Of a stretch of DNA of 36,892 nucleotides, positions 8,950-18,165 are shown piece by piece. The DNA lies in contig NZ_FUXX01000025.1 in NCBI RefSeq assembly GCF_900167015.1, positions 1 through 36,892 on the forward strand, written 5' to 3'. The first letter of the stretch is position 1; each line of letters opens with the position of its first letter. The notes beneath the pieces were generated by a model. That model saw only the letters and a list, made by a program, of their open reading frames with translations. It searched no databases and had not been told where the DNA came from. This stretch comes from Succinivibrio dextrinosolvens DSM 3072. Lineage in GTDB: Bacteria; Pseudomonadota; Gammaproteobacteria; Enterobacterales; Succinivibrionaceae. The position numbers and the translations under genes were made by a program.

Positions 8950-9955
8950 GATAAACGCTCTTTCCGTTCCACAAAAGAAAGAGTCTCCAAAGAAAAATCA
9001 AAAGGAAGAATTGCTAAGAACAGAAATCCAGACAAGACTGTTCACGCCTCACTTAAAAATCATAACTGTAAAGACTGCGGCGGTAAAACTGTTTCATATG
9101 ACACAGGCAAGCTGGTTGATAACGTAATCGGAGCAAACCACAAACTTAATGAACTCCTTAGTGTGGTTAAGACTATCCATGATGTTGAAGTCTGTGAGAA
9201 TTGCGGTAATGTATCTATAGCAATCGCGGATAATAAGAATGTACCTGTAATACCAAACAGAGAAATCGGTATTGATTATATGCTGGCTGTGCAGATTTCA
9301 TCTGTCGAGGCATTGCTCTAAACAACTATATTCTACCTATGAAGGACATGTTTGAGCCTGGCAATAATACTATAAGCCATAACCTTTATGATTTTACCAG
9401 ATTTACATTAAGCCTTTATATGAAGGCATCATCAAGGCTGCAAAAGAAGCTCCAGTATTATTACTCGATGGAACTCCATTTGACTGTCTGGACTCTCAGG
9501 GAGTAAGAAAGAGTAAAGACAGAAATCCAGAAGATGTTGCTATCTGCAGATCTAATTACATTCTGTGCATGGCTTCACCTGCTCATTCAAAAGTGCTGTT
9601 TACGGTTTAAGGATATCTTTAGAAACACAATTTCGCGTCAATCAGAAAAATCATAACCACAGACTTCAAGTTCAAAACATTAGTTACTGATGGCTTTAGT
9701 GGTTATGAACAACTGATGGAAGAACATCCTGGAGCAAAACTGCAGCATTGTGGATGGACACTGCATAGCAAAAAAAAATTCACTGCGATTCCAAGGGTAA
9801 TCTGCTGATAACAAGAAATCTTCATCACAATAAATTCCAGCTATTACTTGCAAGAGCAAATGGTCCTGCAGCAGAACCTCTTACTGCTAAAGAATTAGAA
9901 TCCTATATGTATGGAGAACCTCTGGAGATAGCACGTACTTCTGTGCTTAAAGGAT
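8950..9955 (+). pseudogene. IS66-family transposase relic, several frameshifts
   Basis: Pieces of one IS66 TnpC can be read in changing frames. About 8960-9320 gives a basic linker and zinc-binding segment (CKDCGG ... CENCGN) ending VQISSVEALL then a stop. About 9423-9610 gives APVLLLDGTPFDCLDSQG, the first catalytic Asp region, and SPAHSKVLF. About 9650-9760 gives KTLVTDGFSGYEQLMEEHPGAKLQHC, the second catalytic region. A last piece reads ITRNLHHNKFQLLLARANGP then LTAKELESYM. At least three frame changes or stops make it dead. Its 9648-9715 segment is almost identical to 20179-20246. Confidence 0.85.
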
Positions 9956-10200
9956 AAAATATTTGTTGAGATAACTCACGGTGAACGCATTTTAGATCGA
10001 TCCACTCTCTTAAGGCACTTTTAAGAGCGCTGAGGATCTTTCACAAGATTCATGAGGAATTATTATATTTCTCTCAAATTATTACTCTATTGTTTTCAAA
10101 ACAATTGTGATCTCATATGTAAAAAGGTGTATTTCTTCTTCTTAGTTCTGTATGCCTTTATATACAATCCTTACATAGAGTGTTTTATAAAGGTTTGTTT
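9956..10200. other. Intergenic region upstream of the SIR2 gene
   Basis: Decayed sequence with stops in all frames after the IS66 relic. AAAGG at 10188-10192 gives an 8-base-spaced ribosome binding site for the ATG at 10201. No clear promoter hexamers are seen. Confidence 0.3.
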
Positions 10201-13200
10201 ATGGATTTGGAATCTGATTTAAAAAAGAAGTATGCAGAATCAAAGAGAATCATTAATGAAGCTCGTTTAAATAAACAACTGGTTATCTTTGTTGGGTCTG
10301 GTACTTCTATCTCCTCTGGAATGCCGTCTTGGCGTAAAGCAATTTCACAGATTTCTGAACGTCTTGAGCTTGATTCTGATTCTTTATCTTTGAACGAGTT
10401 TCTGCGCCTTCCTCAGTATTATTTCAATGCCCGTGGTAAAAAAGAATACACTCAGCTGATGCAGGATGTTTTTCTTTATAAAAAAAATCTTGAACCATCT
10501 CTTGTTCATGATCTTATTGTTCAATTCGGTACTCAAACTATTATCACAACTAACTATGATCATCTAATTGAACTTGCTGCTGAAAAAAACAGTGAAATGC
10601 TCAGAGTTATCAGCAAAGATTCAGATTTACCTTATCGAAAATCGGATCGTGAATTGATAAAAATTCATGGAGATTTCGAAAATGATAACTTTGTTCTTAA
10701 AGAAGACGATTATCTAAACTATTCACGAAATTTTAAGTTAATAGAGAATTATGTTAAATCTTTTATTGGTACCAAGGTGATTTTGTTTGTTGGATATTCT
10801 TTCAGTGATCCAGACGTTAAGCAAATTTTTTCTTGGGCAAAAAATATATTACACGGCGATTTTCAGCCAGCATATCTTATTGATTCGAATTCTGAATATG
10901 ACAAAAATGTTGATGATTACTATAGAAACTTTGGAATAAACATATTGTATTCATCCGTTCAACTAGGTATTGAATATAAGAAAGATGAACCTAGTCATAA
11001 TACAGAAGAAATGCTCAAATGGCTTCAAGCCCAAAACTCAGTACGAAAAATAGATGAACTGTATGATAATTTGAAAATATTTAAGGAATTCAATTATTCC
11101 TATGAGTTTTTTATCAGGAATGTTTTTCAGAAAGCCGGCGTTATATACAGAAATGGTTATTTATATGTAGAAAAAAGAGATAGCATCAATGATGATCAGT
11201 CAGATGATTTAGAAAAAATACTTGCTTGCATTGCATATGAAAGATACAAGCAATCTCCTGAATCTGTTTATTATCAGTGTGACGGTAAGAAATGTTCAAT
11301 TGAAATTAGTCCTGTTGAGATAAATGGCGTTGAAAGTATAAAAATACTGGATATTTTGTCTATATTAAATAAGTCATCAGTGTCAGGGATAGTTTTATTT
11401 AGAATTTTTGACAGTAAGACTCCTCGTTTACCTGGTGAGTTTTCCTATAAAGTAAACGCCCGTACTATTTTTGTTGATTTTGAAAGAGTTAAGATTCCAA
11501 AATGGATTGATTTAATTACTAGATTTAATGACAAAGAATTAAAAAAATTACTTAAATCAAACTCATCTCGTTTAAATGAAACAACCCCTGATCTGTATAT
11601 GGTGCAAGCTTGTATCTATGTGTATTTTAAGGATTTTCTGTTTGCCTATAACAGCTTAAAAATCGCAGCAAGTATTTATTACAAAAAGAGTGAAAGTGTT
11701 AAATATTTTATTGCTGAAGTTGATAGATATTATGTTGGAAAATTATTAATAAATTATCCGTTATCCAATGTTGATAAAAAAGATATAGAGCTTGTTAGAA
11801 AGGAATTAGATTTACTGAATCTAGAAAAGACATTAATGAGTTTGCCAAATTTGGGAAAAGGAATTGAAATTCTCAAAGATTTATCATCGTTTGATATATC
11901 GTATAAACTGTTTCAGAGAGCATATTCTACTTCAAACAAAGTTAAGGAGGAATCTTGTACAAATTATAACCTTTTTACTGGAGTTCCAGCCTTTTCAATT
12001 ATGAATAGAAGAATCCGTGACTTCTTCCTTTTTGAGCACATAAATTGCGTAACTGTTGATAGCTATGCTGAGAATATTCAAATATATACTCTTTATTTTC
12101 AAAGTATTCTAAATTCTGTTGTATCTTCCGAATTAAAAAACAAATCGGATAATTTTTTTAATATACATGCTGACTGTATTAGTGATTTTGATTTGACTGT
12201 CGCTCTTAAGTTTATTCCATACAAAGACCTAGAAAAGTTTTTCTATGGTTTGTCTAATGTTCCTCTTAGTGATGATGCGCTTTCTTATTTAAAAGAGGTA
12301 TTGTCCTGTATTGATAATTCAGTTGATTATTCCTCTGATTATTCTTTATTATCCGAGCCTGTGATATGGAAAATACTTGTTATCCTCAGTCATATAAATA
12401 TATCAGAAGATGTGTTTGGTATAGCAATTAGTAAGCTTAATCTTTTTCTTAATGTTTTTAATTTTATTTCAAAAAAAGAGTTAATTATTATTTTTCTTAA
12501 TAATGCTGATAGGTGTGGTTGCATTAATAACGATTTGATTGGAAATGTAAAAAGCTTGTTTGATCGGTATGTTGATATTACATTACAAAATGATAACTTT
12601 TCTCTTGGATTAAATTTTATAATAGGATTTCTTGCTTTTATATGTTCAAAGTTTGGTCTTAATTTTGATGATAAGGAAAAATGTGAAAAATTCATACAAG
12701 GAAATTTAAAAATACATTGTGCAACAATTTTTCCTTTTATGAGTGAGCCTTTGAAAAGACTTGTTGTTAATAGGTTTAAGACTTATAAGATTCAAAATAG
12801 TTTTGATGACTTTAATTTTTATTGTGTTGCAGTTAAAAACAAGATAATACAGCCAGATTCATCTGTAGAAGAGATGATTTTAAGTAAATGTGAAAAAGAA
12901 TGTGGTAAGAAAAAAAGTGTTGAAGTAATGGTTAGAAGTTCTTCGACAATTGTTAATCCAATTTTTCATGATAACGAATATATATACTTTGTTCGAAAGT
13001 TATGCATGTTAAAGGTTATAGGTTTAGTTAAAAATAAAAAAAGACTTTCTGAAGCTGTGTCTTGTATCAAAGATGATTGTTCTGAATGGTTGTTAAATCC
13101 TAACTCCTATGAATATAAGAATTTTGATGTTTCATGGCTTAATGAGTGTGCTGATGATGACGAATATTTGCAGAAAATTTTAAGGTTAAAAAAATGTAAA

Positions 13201-13293
13201 GAAAATATAAAAAATAGTCTGTTGGCTTACCTCGGATCCATAAAAATAGATAATTACGGAATAGTAAGAATATTAAAATACTTTAATAATTGA
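10201..13293 (+). CDS. SIR2-domain defence-associated sirtuin-like protein (1030 aa)
   Basis: The N-terminal SIR2 fold (about residues 25-225) shows FVGSGTSISSGMPSW (NAD-binding loop, 31-44), TTNYDHLIE (116-124, with the conserved Asn), KIHGDF (154-159, with the catalytic-type His156) and GYSFSDPDV (198-206). About 800 residues of mostly helical, unrecognised sequence follow. Size and layout match DSR2-type defence-associated sirtuins, which bind phage proteins through the long C-terminus and kill the infected cell by hydrolysing NAD+. The cytoplasm is the expected location, as no signal or membrane segment is seen. The ATG at 10201 (MDLESDLKKKY) has AAAGG 8 bases upstream and is preferred over an in-frame GTG at 10180. 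Sequence is AT-rich. No partner gene overlaps it. The SIR2 call is firm; assignment to DSR2 rather than another SIR2 defence family needs a C-terminal comparison. Confidence 0.88.
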   Translation: MDLESDLKKKYAESKRIINEARLNKQLVIFVGSGTSISSGMPSWRKAISQISERLELDSDSLSLNEFLRLPQYYFNARGKKEYTQLMQDVFLYKKNLEPSLVHDLIVQFGTQTIITTNYDHLIELAAEKNSEMLRVISKDSDLPYRKSDRELIKIHGDFENDNFVLKEDDYLNYSRNFKLIENYVKSFIGTKVILFVGYSFSDPDVKQIFSWAKNILHGDFQPAYLIDSNSEYDKNVDDYYRNFGINILYSSVQLGIEYKKDEPSHNTEEMLKWLQAQNSVRKIDELYDNLKIFKEFNYSYEFFIRNVFQKAGVIYRNGYLYVEKRDSINDDQSDDLEKILACIAYERYKQSPESVYYQCDGKKCSIEISPVEINGVESIKILDILSILNKSSVSGIVLFRIFDSKTPRLPGEFSYKVNARTIFVDFERVKIPKWIDLITRFNDKELKKLLKSNSSRLNETTPDLYMVQACIYVYFKDFLFAYNSLKIAASIYYKKSESVKYFIAEVDRYYVGKLLINYPLSNVDKKDIELVRKELDLLNLEKTLMSLPNLGKGIEILKDLSSFDISYKLFQRAYSTSNKVKEESCTNYNLFTGVPAFSIMNRRIRDFFLFEHINCVTVDSYAENIQIYTLYFQSILNSVVSSELKNKSDNFFNIHADCISDFDLTVALKFIPYKDLEKFFYGLSNVPLSDDALSYLKEVLSCIDNSVDYSSDYSLLSEPVIWKILVILSHINISEDVFGIAISKLNLFLNVFNFISKKELIIIFLNNADRCGCINNDLIGNVKSLFDRYVDITLQNDNFSLGLNFIIGFLAFICSKFGLNFDDKEKCEKFIQGNLKIHCATIFPFMSEPLKRLVVNRFKTYKIQNSFDDFNFYCVAVKNKIIQPDSSVEEMILSKCEKECGKKKSVEVMVRSSSTIVNPIFHDNEYIYFVRKLCMLKVIGLVKNKKRLSEAVSCIKDDCSEWLLNPNSYEYKNFDVSWLNECADDDEYLQKILRLKKCKENIKNSLLAYLGSIKIDNYGIVRILKYFNN

Positions 13294-13308
13294 ATCATCG
13301 TATGATAG

Positions 13309-13326
13309 GAATATTCTGAAATATTC
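13309..13326 (+). terminator. Weak hairpin after the SIR2 gene
   Basis: GAATATT-CTGA-AATATTC is a perfect 7-bp stem with a 4-base loop 16 bp after the stop codon, followed by an AT-rich tract (TTTATATTT). It is a possible weak intrinsic terminator; the stem is AT-rich. Confidence 0.3.
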
Positions 13327-13453
13327 TTTATATTTAAAACTAGAGAATGAAGTTATTTTTTGTACTTTTATATGTCTGAGCTAAGATAAAAAAAAGATGA
13401 GCGCATTTTTTTTTCTATAAATCGTTAAATAGCGTTCAATAAGGTTTATTCTC

Positions 13454-14314
13454 ATGGAAAAAAATAAGAATACCCTCTACATTTTAGATAAAAATGCTAT
13501 TATTCATATTTCCGCTTATAACAAGGACCACTCTGATAAAAGGTTTATTCAAGAAATTGATTTTCTAAAAAATATTGATGATTCAACCAATTATATTGGT
13601 TCTTTTTCATCTATAATTGAAGGTAATAATCTGTATTTTTTAAATAAACATATAACTTCTGAAGAACAGAGTGAAAATGATTTGAAATCAATCGGAGCTT
13701 TCTTTTGTAATGCTCGTACCGATTCACTTGATTTTTATAAAGAAAAACTAAAAGTTCTGAGTAATGCTATTTTTTTTAATTCTTTACAGGGGAAGAATTC
13801 TTACGATTTTTTATTTTTTGTGCATAAGGAATTTCATGATAAGAAAAATAACAAGGAGTTTACTATAAAAAATATAATAGAATATTATAAAAAAAATAAT
13901 GTTTCCCCCTATTTATTCCTAATCGTTTTATCGTGTATCTTTGGTAATACTAATGCAGTAAATTTACTAAAAATTAATAAGTCAAAATATGACGAAAAAA
14001 TAATTTATAACTCTTTAGCGGATCTTGTCCATATTCTTTTCACAATAACTGTTAGAGGAATATTTGTTAATAAGGAAAGTCGTTCTTATAAGAGAGTAGA
14101 ATTTGTATCTTTTGACAAGGGGCTAAAAGAAATTGAGAAAATAGCAAAAAGAATTATTGCCTTTAGAGATGAAATGGTTACTAATCAAGGAATAAGTACA
14201 AGATTTGGTATATGTGGTGCTATTCCAAAAGCATTAATTCCAGGTGCGAATAAAAGAGACATTGAATATTTAAATAATAGCTTAAGAGGAAAATTTATTT
14301 TTAGTACTGTTTGA
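13454..14314 (+). CDS. Candidate PIN-like nuclease, first gene of the methyltransferase/GHKL cassette
   Basis: No family is certain, but the acidic residues fall in a PIN-domain pattern over 286 residues: YILDKNAIIHI (Asp12) after the first strand, SFSSIIEGNN (Glu56), NSLADLVHI (Asp190) and EFVSFDKGL (Asp221, like the T-x-D motif of PIN nucleases). PIN domains are metal-dependent ribonucleases. The gap between Glu56 and Asp190 is long for a VapC-like toxin, so this would be a larger PIN-like protein with a helical insert. The gene is very AT-rich, starts at an ATG after AAGG (about 11 bases upstream), and ends 78 bp before the methyltransferase on the same strand, so all three genes may be one transcript. 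The PIN assignment is my inference from spacing and motifs. Confidence 0.6.
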   Translation: MEKNKNTLYILDKNAIIHISAYNKDHSDKRFIQEIDFLKNIDDSTNYIGSFSSIIEGNNLYFLNKHITSEEQSENDLKSIGAFFCNARTDSLDFYKEKLKVLSNAIFFNSLQGKNSYDFLFFVHKEFHDKKNNKEFTIKNIIEYYKKNNVSPYLFLIVLSCIFGNTNAVNLLKINKSKYDEKIIYNSLADLVHILFTITVRGIFVNKESRSYKRVEFVSFDKGLKEIEKIAKRIIAFRDEMVTNQGISTRFGICGAIPKALIPGANKRDIEYLNNSLRGKFIFSTV

Positions 14315-14392
14315 ATAAAAAAAACTATTTGGTTAATTTGTATTTAATATTTATTTGTGTTTTTGGTGTATATAAATTTTTTATAGAATATT

Positions 14393-15442
14393 ATGAATCT
14401 TCAATCATTCAAAGCAATAGACTTTTTTTGTGGTGGAGGTGGCATGACATGCGGACTACGTCAAGCTGGAGTAAATGTCATTGCTGGAGTTGATGTTGAT
14501 AAAGATGCAAAAGAAACTTATGAATATAATAATAAGGGGGCTGTTTTTATAGAGAAAGATATAAGAAAGCTCAGAAGTAATTTTTTTGAAAAAAATTTTA
14601 ATATAAATCCTAACGATGATAAGTTAATACTTGTTGGATGTAGTCCTTGCCAGTTTTATAGCATTATCAACACCGCTAAAGAAAATTCACTAAAAACTAA
14701 AGATCTTCTCAGAAATTTTGCCCGTTTTGTTGAATACTATAAACCAGGTTATGTTTTAGTAGAAAATGTTCCTGGCATTTTGACGAATAAGCAAAGTATT
14801 TGGCCTTATTTTAAAGCTAAGCTTGAGAAACTTGGTTATAAAAAAATGTTATATAAGATTGTGGATATGAGCTACTATGGTGTTCCTCAATCAAGACGCC
14901 GCTTCTCTCTAATTGCAACTCGCTTAAACGTTGATATAACTTTACCAAAACCAGATAAACATCAAGCTTTGTTATCTGATTTCATTGGAGAATCCAACGG
15001 GTTTAAAAAGGTTAATGCTGGGCATAAGGACCATTCTGATTTTAATCATACAGTCGCAGGTCTTAGTGATGTTTGTTTACGTCGTTTAAAAAAAACAAGA
15101 CATGATGGTGGAAGTCGTTTAGATTGGAAGAATGATCCTGACCTTCAACTTAAGTGTTTTATTGGTAAGGATAATAGTTTTATAGATAGTTATGGTCGTA
15201 TGTGGTGGAATAAACCTGCGCCAACAATTACAACCAAGTTTTTTAGTATATCCAATGGTCGTTTTGGTCATCCTGATGAGGATAGAGCAATTTCAATAAG
15301 AGAAGGCGCAACTCTTCAAACATTTCCGAAGGATTATGTATTTAAAACAAATAATATTGCAGTTTCTGCTAGATTAATTGGAAACGCTGTCCCATGTGAA
15401 TATGCAAGAAGGTTAGGTGAAGTAATTATTTCTAATTTATGA
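14393..15442 (+). CDS. Cytosine-5 DNA methyltransferase
   Basis: A 349-residue C5-MTase that transfers methyl from SAM to cytosine in DNA. Motifs in order: I, DFFCGGGGMTCGL (10-22); IV, VGCSPCQFYS with catalytic Cys86; VI, LVENVPGIL (123-130); VIII, VPQSRRRFSLIAT (164-176); IX and X, REGATLQTFP and ARLIGNAVP near the C-terminus. The target-recognition region between VIII and IX is only about 85 residues, so specificity cannot be guessed. Motif IV reads SPCQFYS rather than the usual PPCQxFS; Pro-Cys-Gln is intact. Its stop codon overlaps the next gene's start (ATGA), indicating translational coupling to the GHKL/HEPN protein. No restriction endonuclease of recognised type lies nearby; the upstream PIN-like gene is the only nuclease candidate. 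Confidence 0.95.
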   Translation: MNLQSFKAIDFFCGGGGMTCGLRQAGVNVIAGVDVDKDAKETYEYNNKGAVFIEKDIRKLRSNFFEKNFNINPNDDKLILVGCSPCQFYSIINTAKENSLKTKDLLRNFARFVEYYKPGYVLVENVPGILTNKQSIWPYFKAKLEKLGYKKMLYKIVDMSYYGVPQSRRRFSLIATRLNVDITLPKPDKHQALLSDFIGESNGFKKVNAGHKDHSDFNHTVAGLSDVCLRRLKKTRHDGGSRLDWKNDPDLQLKCFIGKDNSFIDSYGRMWWNKPAPTITTKFFSISNGRFGHPDEDRAISIREGATLQTFPKDYVFKTNNIAVSARLIGNAVPCEYARRLGEVIISNL

Positions 15443-17103
15443 CAACTATGACTGAGACTAATAATAAACAGAAAAAGTTACAGATGAGTTTTGACCCCCA
15501 GACAATTGAGCATTTGGGGGTCAAGATGTATTCTCAATTGCCTAATGCAATTGCGGAGTTAATCGCTAATAGTTATGATGCTGAGTCTCCAGAAGTTCAT
15601 ATTATTCTTACTGATAATGAAAAGGGTAAGAGTATTACAGTTTCTGATAAAGGAATTGGGATGTCTTTTGCTGAGATAAATGATAATTTCTTGAGAATTG
15701 GTCGTAAAAGGCGAGAATCTGATAATGGTTTAAGTCCTAATGGACTTAGGAAAGTAACAGGACGTAAAGGATTAGGTAAATTAGCATTCTTTGGTATAGG
15801 TGACTCGATACGAATAATTACTAAAAAGAATGGTTATTGTGTTAACTTTACTTTGAATTGGAATGATATTATTCATTCCAAAACGCCAAATTATGAACCT
15901 CAATATACAATAGACGACTGCGCTCCTCAAGAGCATGGAACAACCATAGTATTAACTAACCTTAAGCGTAAAACTGCATTTGATGCAGAAGGATTAGCAT
16001 GCAGTCTTGCCAGTCTTTTTGATTTCTTTGATGATGCGTTCAAAGCAGATATAAAACTAAACGATAATGCACCAATATCAATAGATAAGACTCTAAGATA
16101 TAGAAATATTGATTCACAATTTACTTGGTCTGTACCTGGTTTCATTGAGAATAGAGAACACTTTTTTTATAAAAAGAAAATTTCAGGAGAGCTATTAGCA
16201 ACCGAAAAACCATTGAAGCCTGGTTTAAGAGGAATAACCTTATATGCTCATGGTCGTATGGTGAATGCTCCTGAGTTTTTTGGTGTAGGTGAATCAAGCC
16301 ATTTCTATTCTTATCTAACAGGTTGGCTTGATGTCGATTTTATAGATGAGCAAGAAGAAGATATAATTTCAACAGATCGTCAGTCGTTAAGTTGGGATTT
16401 GCCTATAACTTCTGAACTTAGATATAATTTGAAACAATTATTGTCATCTGTTGAACGTAATTGGCGAGATAAAAGAAAAACAGATCGACAGCGCAATCTC
16501 GCTGAGAAAACAAAAATTGACGTTGAAAAATGGTATCCAACATTAACGAGTGACATAAAACAAGGGGTTGAAAAAATTGTTGACTCTGTTGTTGAAAGTT
16601 CAGAATTTGATAGTGACAAGCAAAAAGAGGTTGTTGAAGTATTGCATTCTCCTATTCCTGAATACGCACAATATCATTGGCGCCATTTACACCAAATAGT
16701 GAAAGGTGCTTCTTATTTATATTATAAAAATGCTGATTTTTACTGGGCTGTTTATGAGGCAATAAAGCGTTTTCAAGCAATTGTTCAGGAAAAATCTAAT
16801 AGTAATCAAGATGGGCAACGTCTTATGTTAGATGTCTTCGGAAGTAATGGCTGCTTATCGGTGTCTTCTAATTATAAGAAAAAGAATGGAGCAGATTTTT
16901 CTGAATCAACAAAAAAGAATATAGAAGAAGGTCAAAAGTTCATGTCTGCTGGTATGATGAGTGGTGTGCGAAATCCTATCGCTCATGAAGAAGTTGCAGA
17001 GTTACAGAATAGCGGCTTATTTACTGAGAATGATTGTTTAGATATGCTTAGTTTATTGTCACACTTGTGCAGACGATTAGATGATGCAATAAAGAAAAAA
17101 TGA
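15439..17103 (+). CDS. GHKL (MORC/MutL-type) ATPase with C-terminal HEPN-like (TIGR02391-type) domain
   Basis: The N-terminal GHKL ATPase shows the N-box NAIAELIANSYDAES (36-50), DKGIGMSF (70-77) and GRKGLGKLAFFGIGD (108-122), the three ATP-binding motifs shared by Hsp90, MutL and MORC. A second transducer-like region includes DIISTDRQSLSWD. The last about 150 residues resemble TIGR02391 (Ymh-type) proteins, with FYWAVYEAIKRFQ, DGQRLMLDVFG, and then GVRNPIAHEE, whose R511-x4-H516 is the HEPN ribonuclease motif. Family knowledge: MORC/MutL-like ATPases are found in restriction-modification loci, and HEPN RxxxxH proteins are often RNA-cleaving effectors. The ATG overlaps the methyltransferase stop, so the two are co-expressed. 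An ATP-gated nuclease answering to loss or absence of methylation is my inference. No membrane segment is seen. Confidence 0.88.
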   Translation: MTTMTETNNKQKKLQMSFDPQTIEHLGVKMYSQLPNAIAELIANSYDAESPEVHIILTDNEKGKSITVSDKGIGMSFAEINDNFLRIGRKRRESDNGLSPNGLRKVTGRKGLGKLAFFGIGDSIRIITKKNGYCVNFTLNWNDIIHSKTPNYEPQYTIDDCAPQEHGTTIVLTNLKRKTAFDAEGLACSLASLFDFFDDAFKADIKLNDNAPISIDKTLRYRNIDSQFTWSVPGFIENREHFFYKKKISGELLATEKPLKPGLRGITLYAHGRMVNAPEFFGVGESSHFYSYLTGWLDVDFIDEQEEDIISTDRQSLSWDLPITSELRYNLKQLLSSVERNWRDKRKTDRQRNLAEKTKIDVEKWYPTLTSDIKQGVEKIVDSVVESSEFDSDKQKEVVEVLHSPIPEYAQYHWRHLHQIVKGASYLYYKNADFYWAVYEAIKRFQAIVQEKSNSNQDGQRLMLDVFGSNGCLSVSSNYKKKNGADFSESTKKNIEEGQKFMSAGMMSGVRNPIAHEEVAELQNSGLFTENDCLDMLSLLSHLCRRLDDAIKKK

Positions 17104-17190
17104 TTATGTTTAGTAATATGTAACAGACATTGATCATTAAAAATTATAATTTTTCCTTTTCTCCTCTCAGGAAAGGCGTTTTTTAAAAAT

Positions 17191-17830
17191 TTATCCTAAG
17201 TACGTTCGATGGTAAAGTCCTATCGTGTAGTACTGGTACCTTTTGTCTCCAAGTGCTGAAAAGACTGCTGCTAGAGATGATCTCATATTTAAGAGCTTAA
17301 CTATTCCTGAATCAGGACATATGTAAAGGCATATGTTGCTGTTGGAGATGTACTGGTACAGTCTCATCAGTGTTGGTCTCTCTTGTTGTTCCTTATGATC
17401 AGGAGAAGGAATAGACAGCTTCTCTTCATCCATGCGTTTCCTTAAGAGATATTCTGTTGCAGTATAAATCAGCATCGCAAGGGAGAATATCCACATCAAT
17501 GCGGAAATGCGGTGAGGTGTTTTCAGTTACAGAGAGCAAACCATAATCTTTCTGTCATTAAAGCATTTCCAGTTGTGTTCAACAACACTCTGTCTTTTGT
17601 AAATGCCTAATAAATCCTTTTTAGTCCATTTACGCTCGACATCATTGGTACAGACTACATAATAAGAACCTTCCTGAACAGCCTGTTCCAGTTTATTTTC
17701 GGAAATCTCAATCTTTTTGCAGTAACGGCTACGGCTATAACTTCTCTTGCTGCATTCTTATTTGGACGACCTTTTCCTTTAAAGCCAAGAATGTCTTCAT
17801 AGTTTATGTCGCTCACGCTACAGAATTTCT
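17191..17830 (-). pseudogene. IS1634-type (DDE) transposase C-terminal relic
   Basis: The minus strand reads EQAVQEGSYYVVCTNDVERKW, then DLLGIYKRQSVVEHNWKCF, then TPHRISALMWIFSLAMLIYTATEYLLRKRM. This is the order seen at the C-terminus of IS1634/IS4-supergroup transposases (a Y..Q..VE block followed by the P.RI.AL membrane-like helix). A TAA after VCSL (near 17525) and at least one frame change upstream of EQAVQ break it. N-terminal catalytic parts are missing. Confidence 0.75.
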
Positions 17831-17904
17831 GTTTGTTTTATTACTATCTAACAAAGCAAAGCCTCATTTATAATATTCTTTACTCAATTATGTACAGAAA
17901 AAAA

Positions 17905-18049
17905 ATGGAGCTCAGACCTACCTAACGATAACATCATATCTCAGTACCGCCAAGAAGCATGGCTTAAATGCATTTGAAGCATTATCTCTCGCTTTCAAAG
18001 GCGAAACTGAGAAAGTTTTAATTTAGTGTAGGTCCTGAATAGTTACAAA
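17905..18049 (+). pseudogene. IS66-like transposase C-terminus with element end
   Basis: The plus frame reads TYLTITSYLSTAKKHGLNAFEALSLAF and then a stop at about 18022, the style of IS66 TnpC C-termini. Eleven bases later TCCTGAATAGTTACAAA (18033-18049) matches 15 of 17 bases of the 27-bp repeats at 3156 and 4992, and is taken as the right end of this element (tip ...GTTAC). Confidence 0.5.
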
Positions 18050-18165
18050 GAGTCATTAAAAAAGCTAATGACTCTGATTTAAGAATCCTAATGAAAAATT
18101 GGATATCAAACAGATATCGATGAAATTATATAAAAGCAGAACCTAATTTAGAAATTCTCTCGAAA
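18050..18165. other. Short gap before the AAA/PD-(D/E)XK gene
   Basis: It contains an imperfect inverted repeat, CTAATTT...AAATTAG (18145-18171), overlapping the 3' end of the minus-strand gene. It is a possible weak terminator without a strong T-run. Confidence 0.25.

Noticed and set aside
12390-12695. Minus-strand open frame inside the SIR2 gene
   Set aside because: It overlaps a long, well-supported plus-strand gene and has no motif of its own; the same holds for the other antisense frames in real genes.
14311-14493. A 60-codon open frame between the PIN-like gene and the methyltransferase
   Set aside because: Its second half is the methyltransferase motif I region read out of frame, so it is a shadow.
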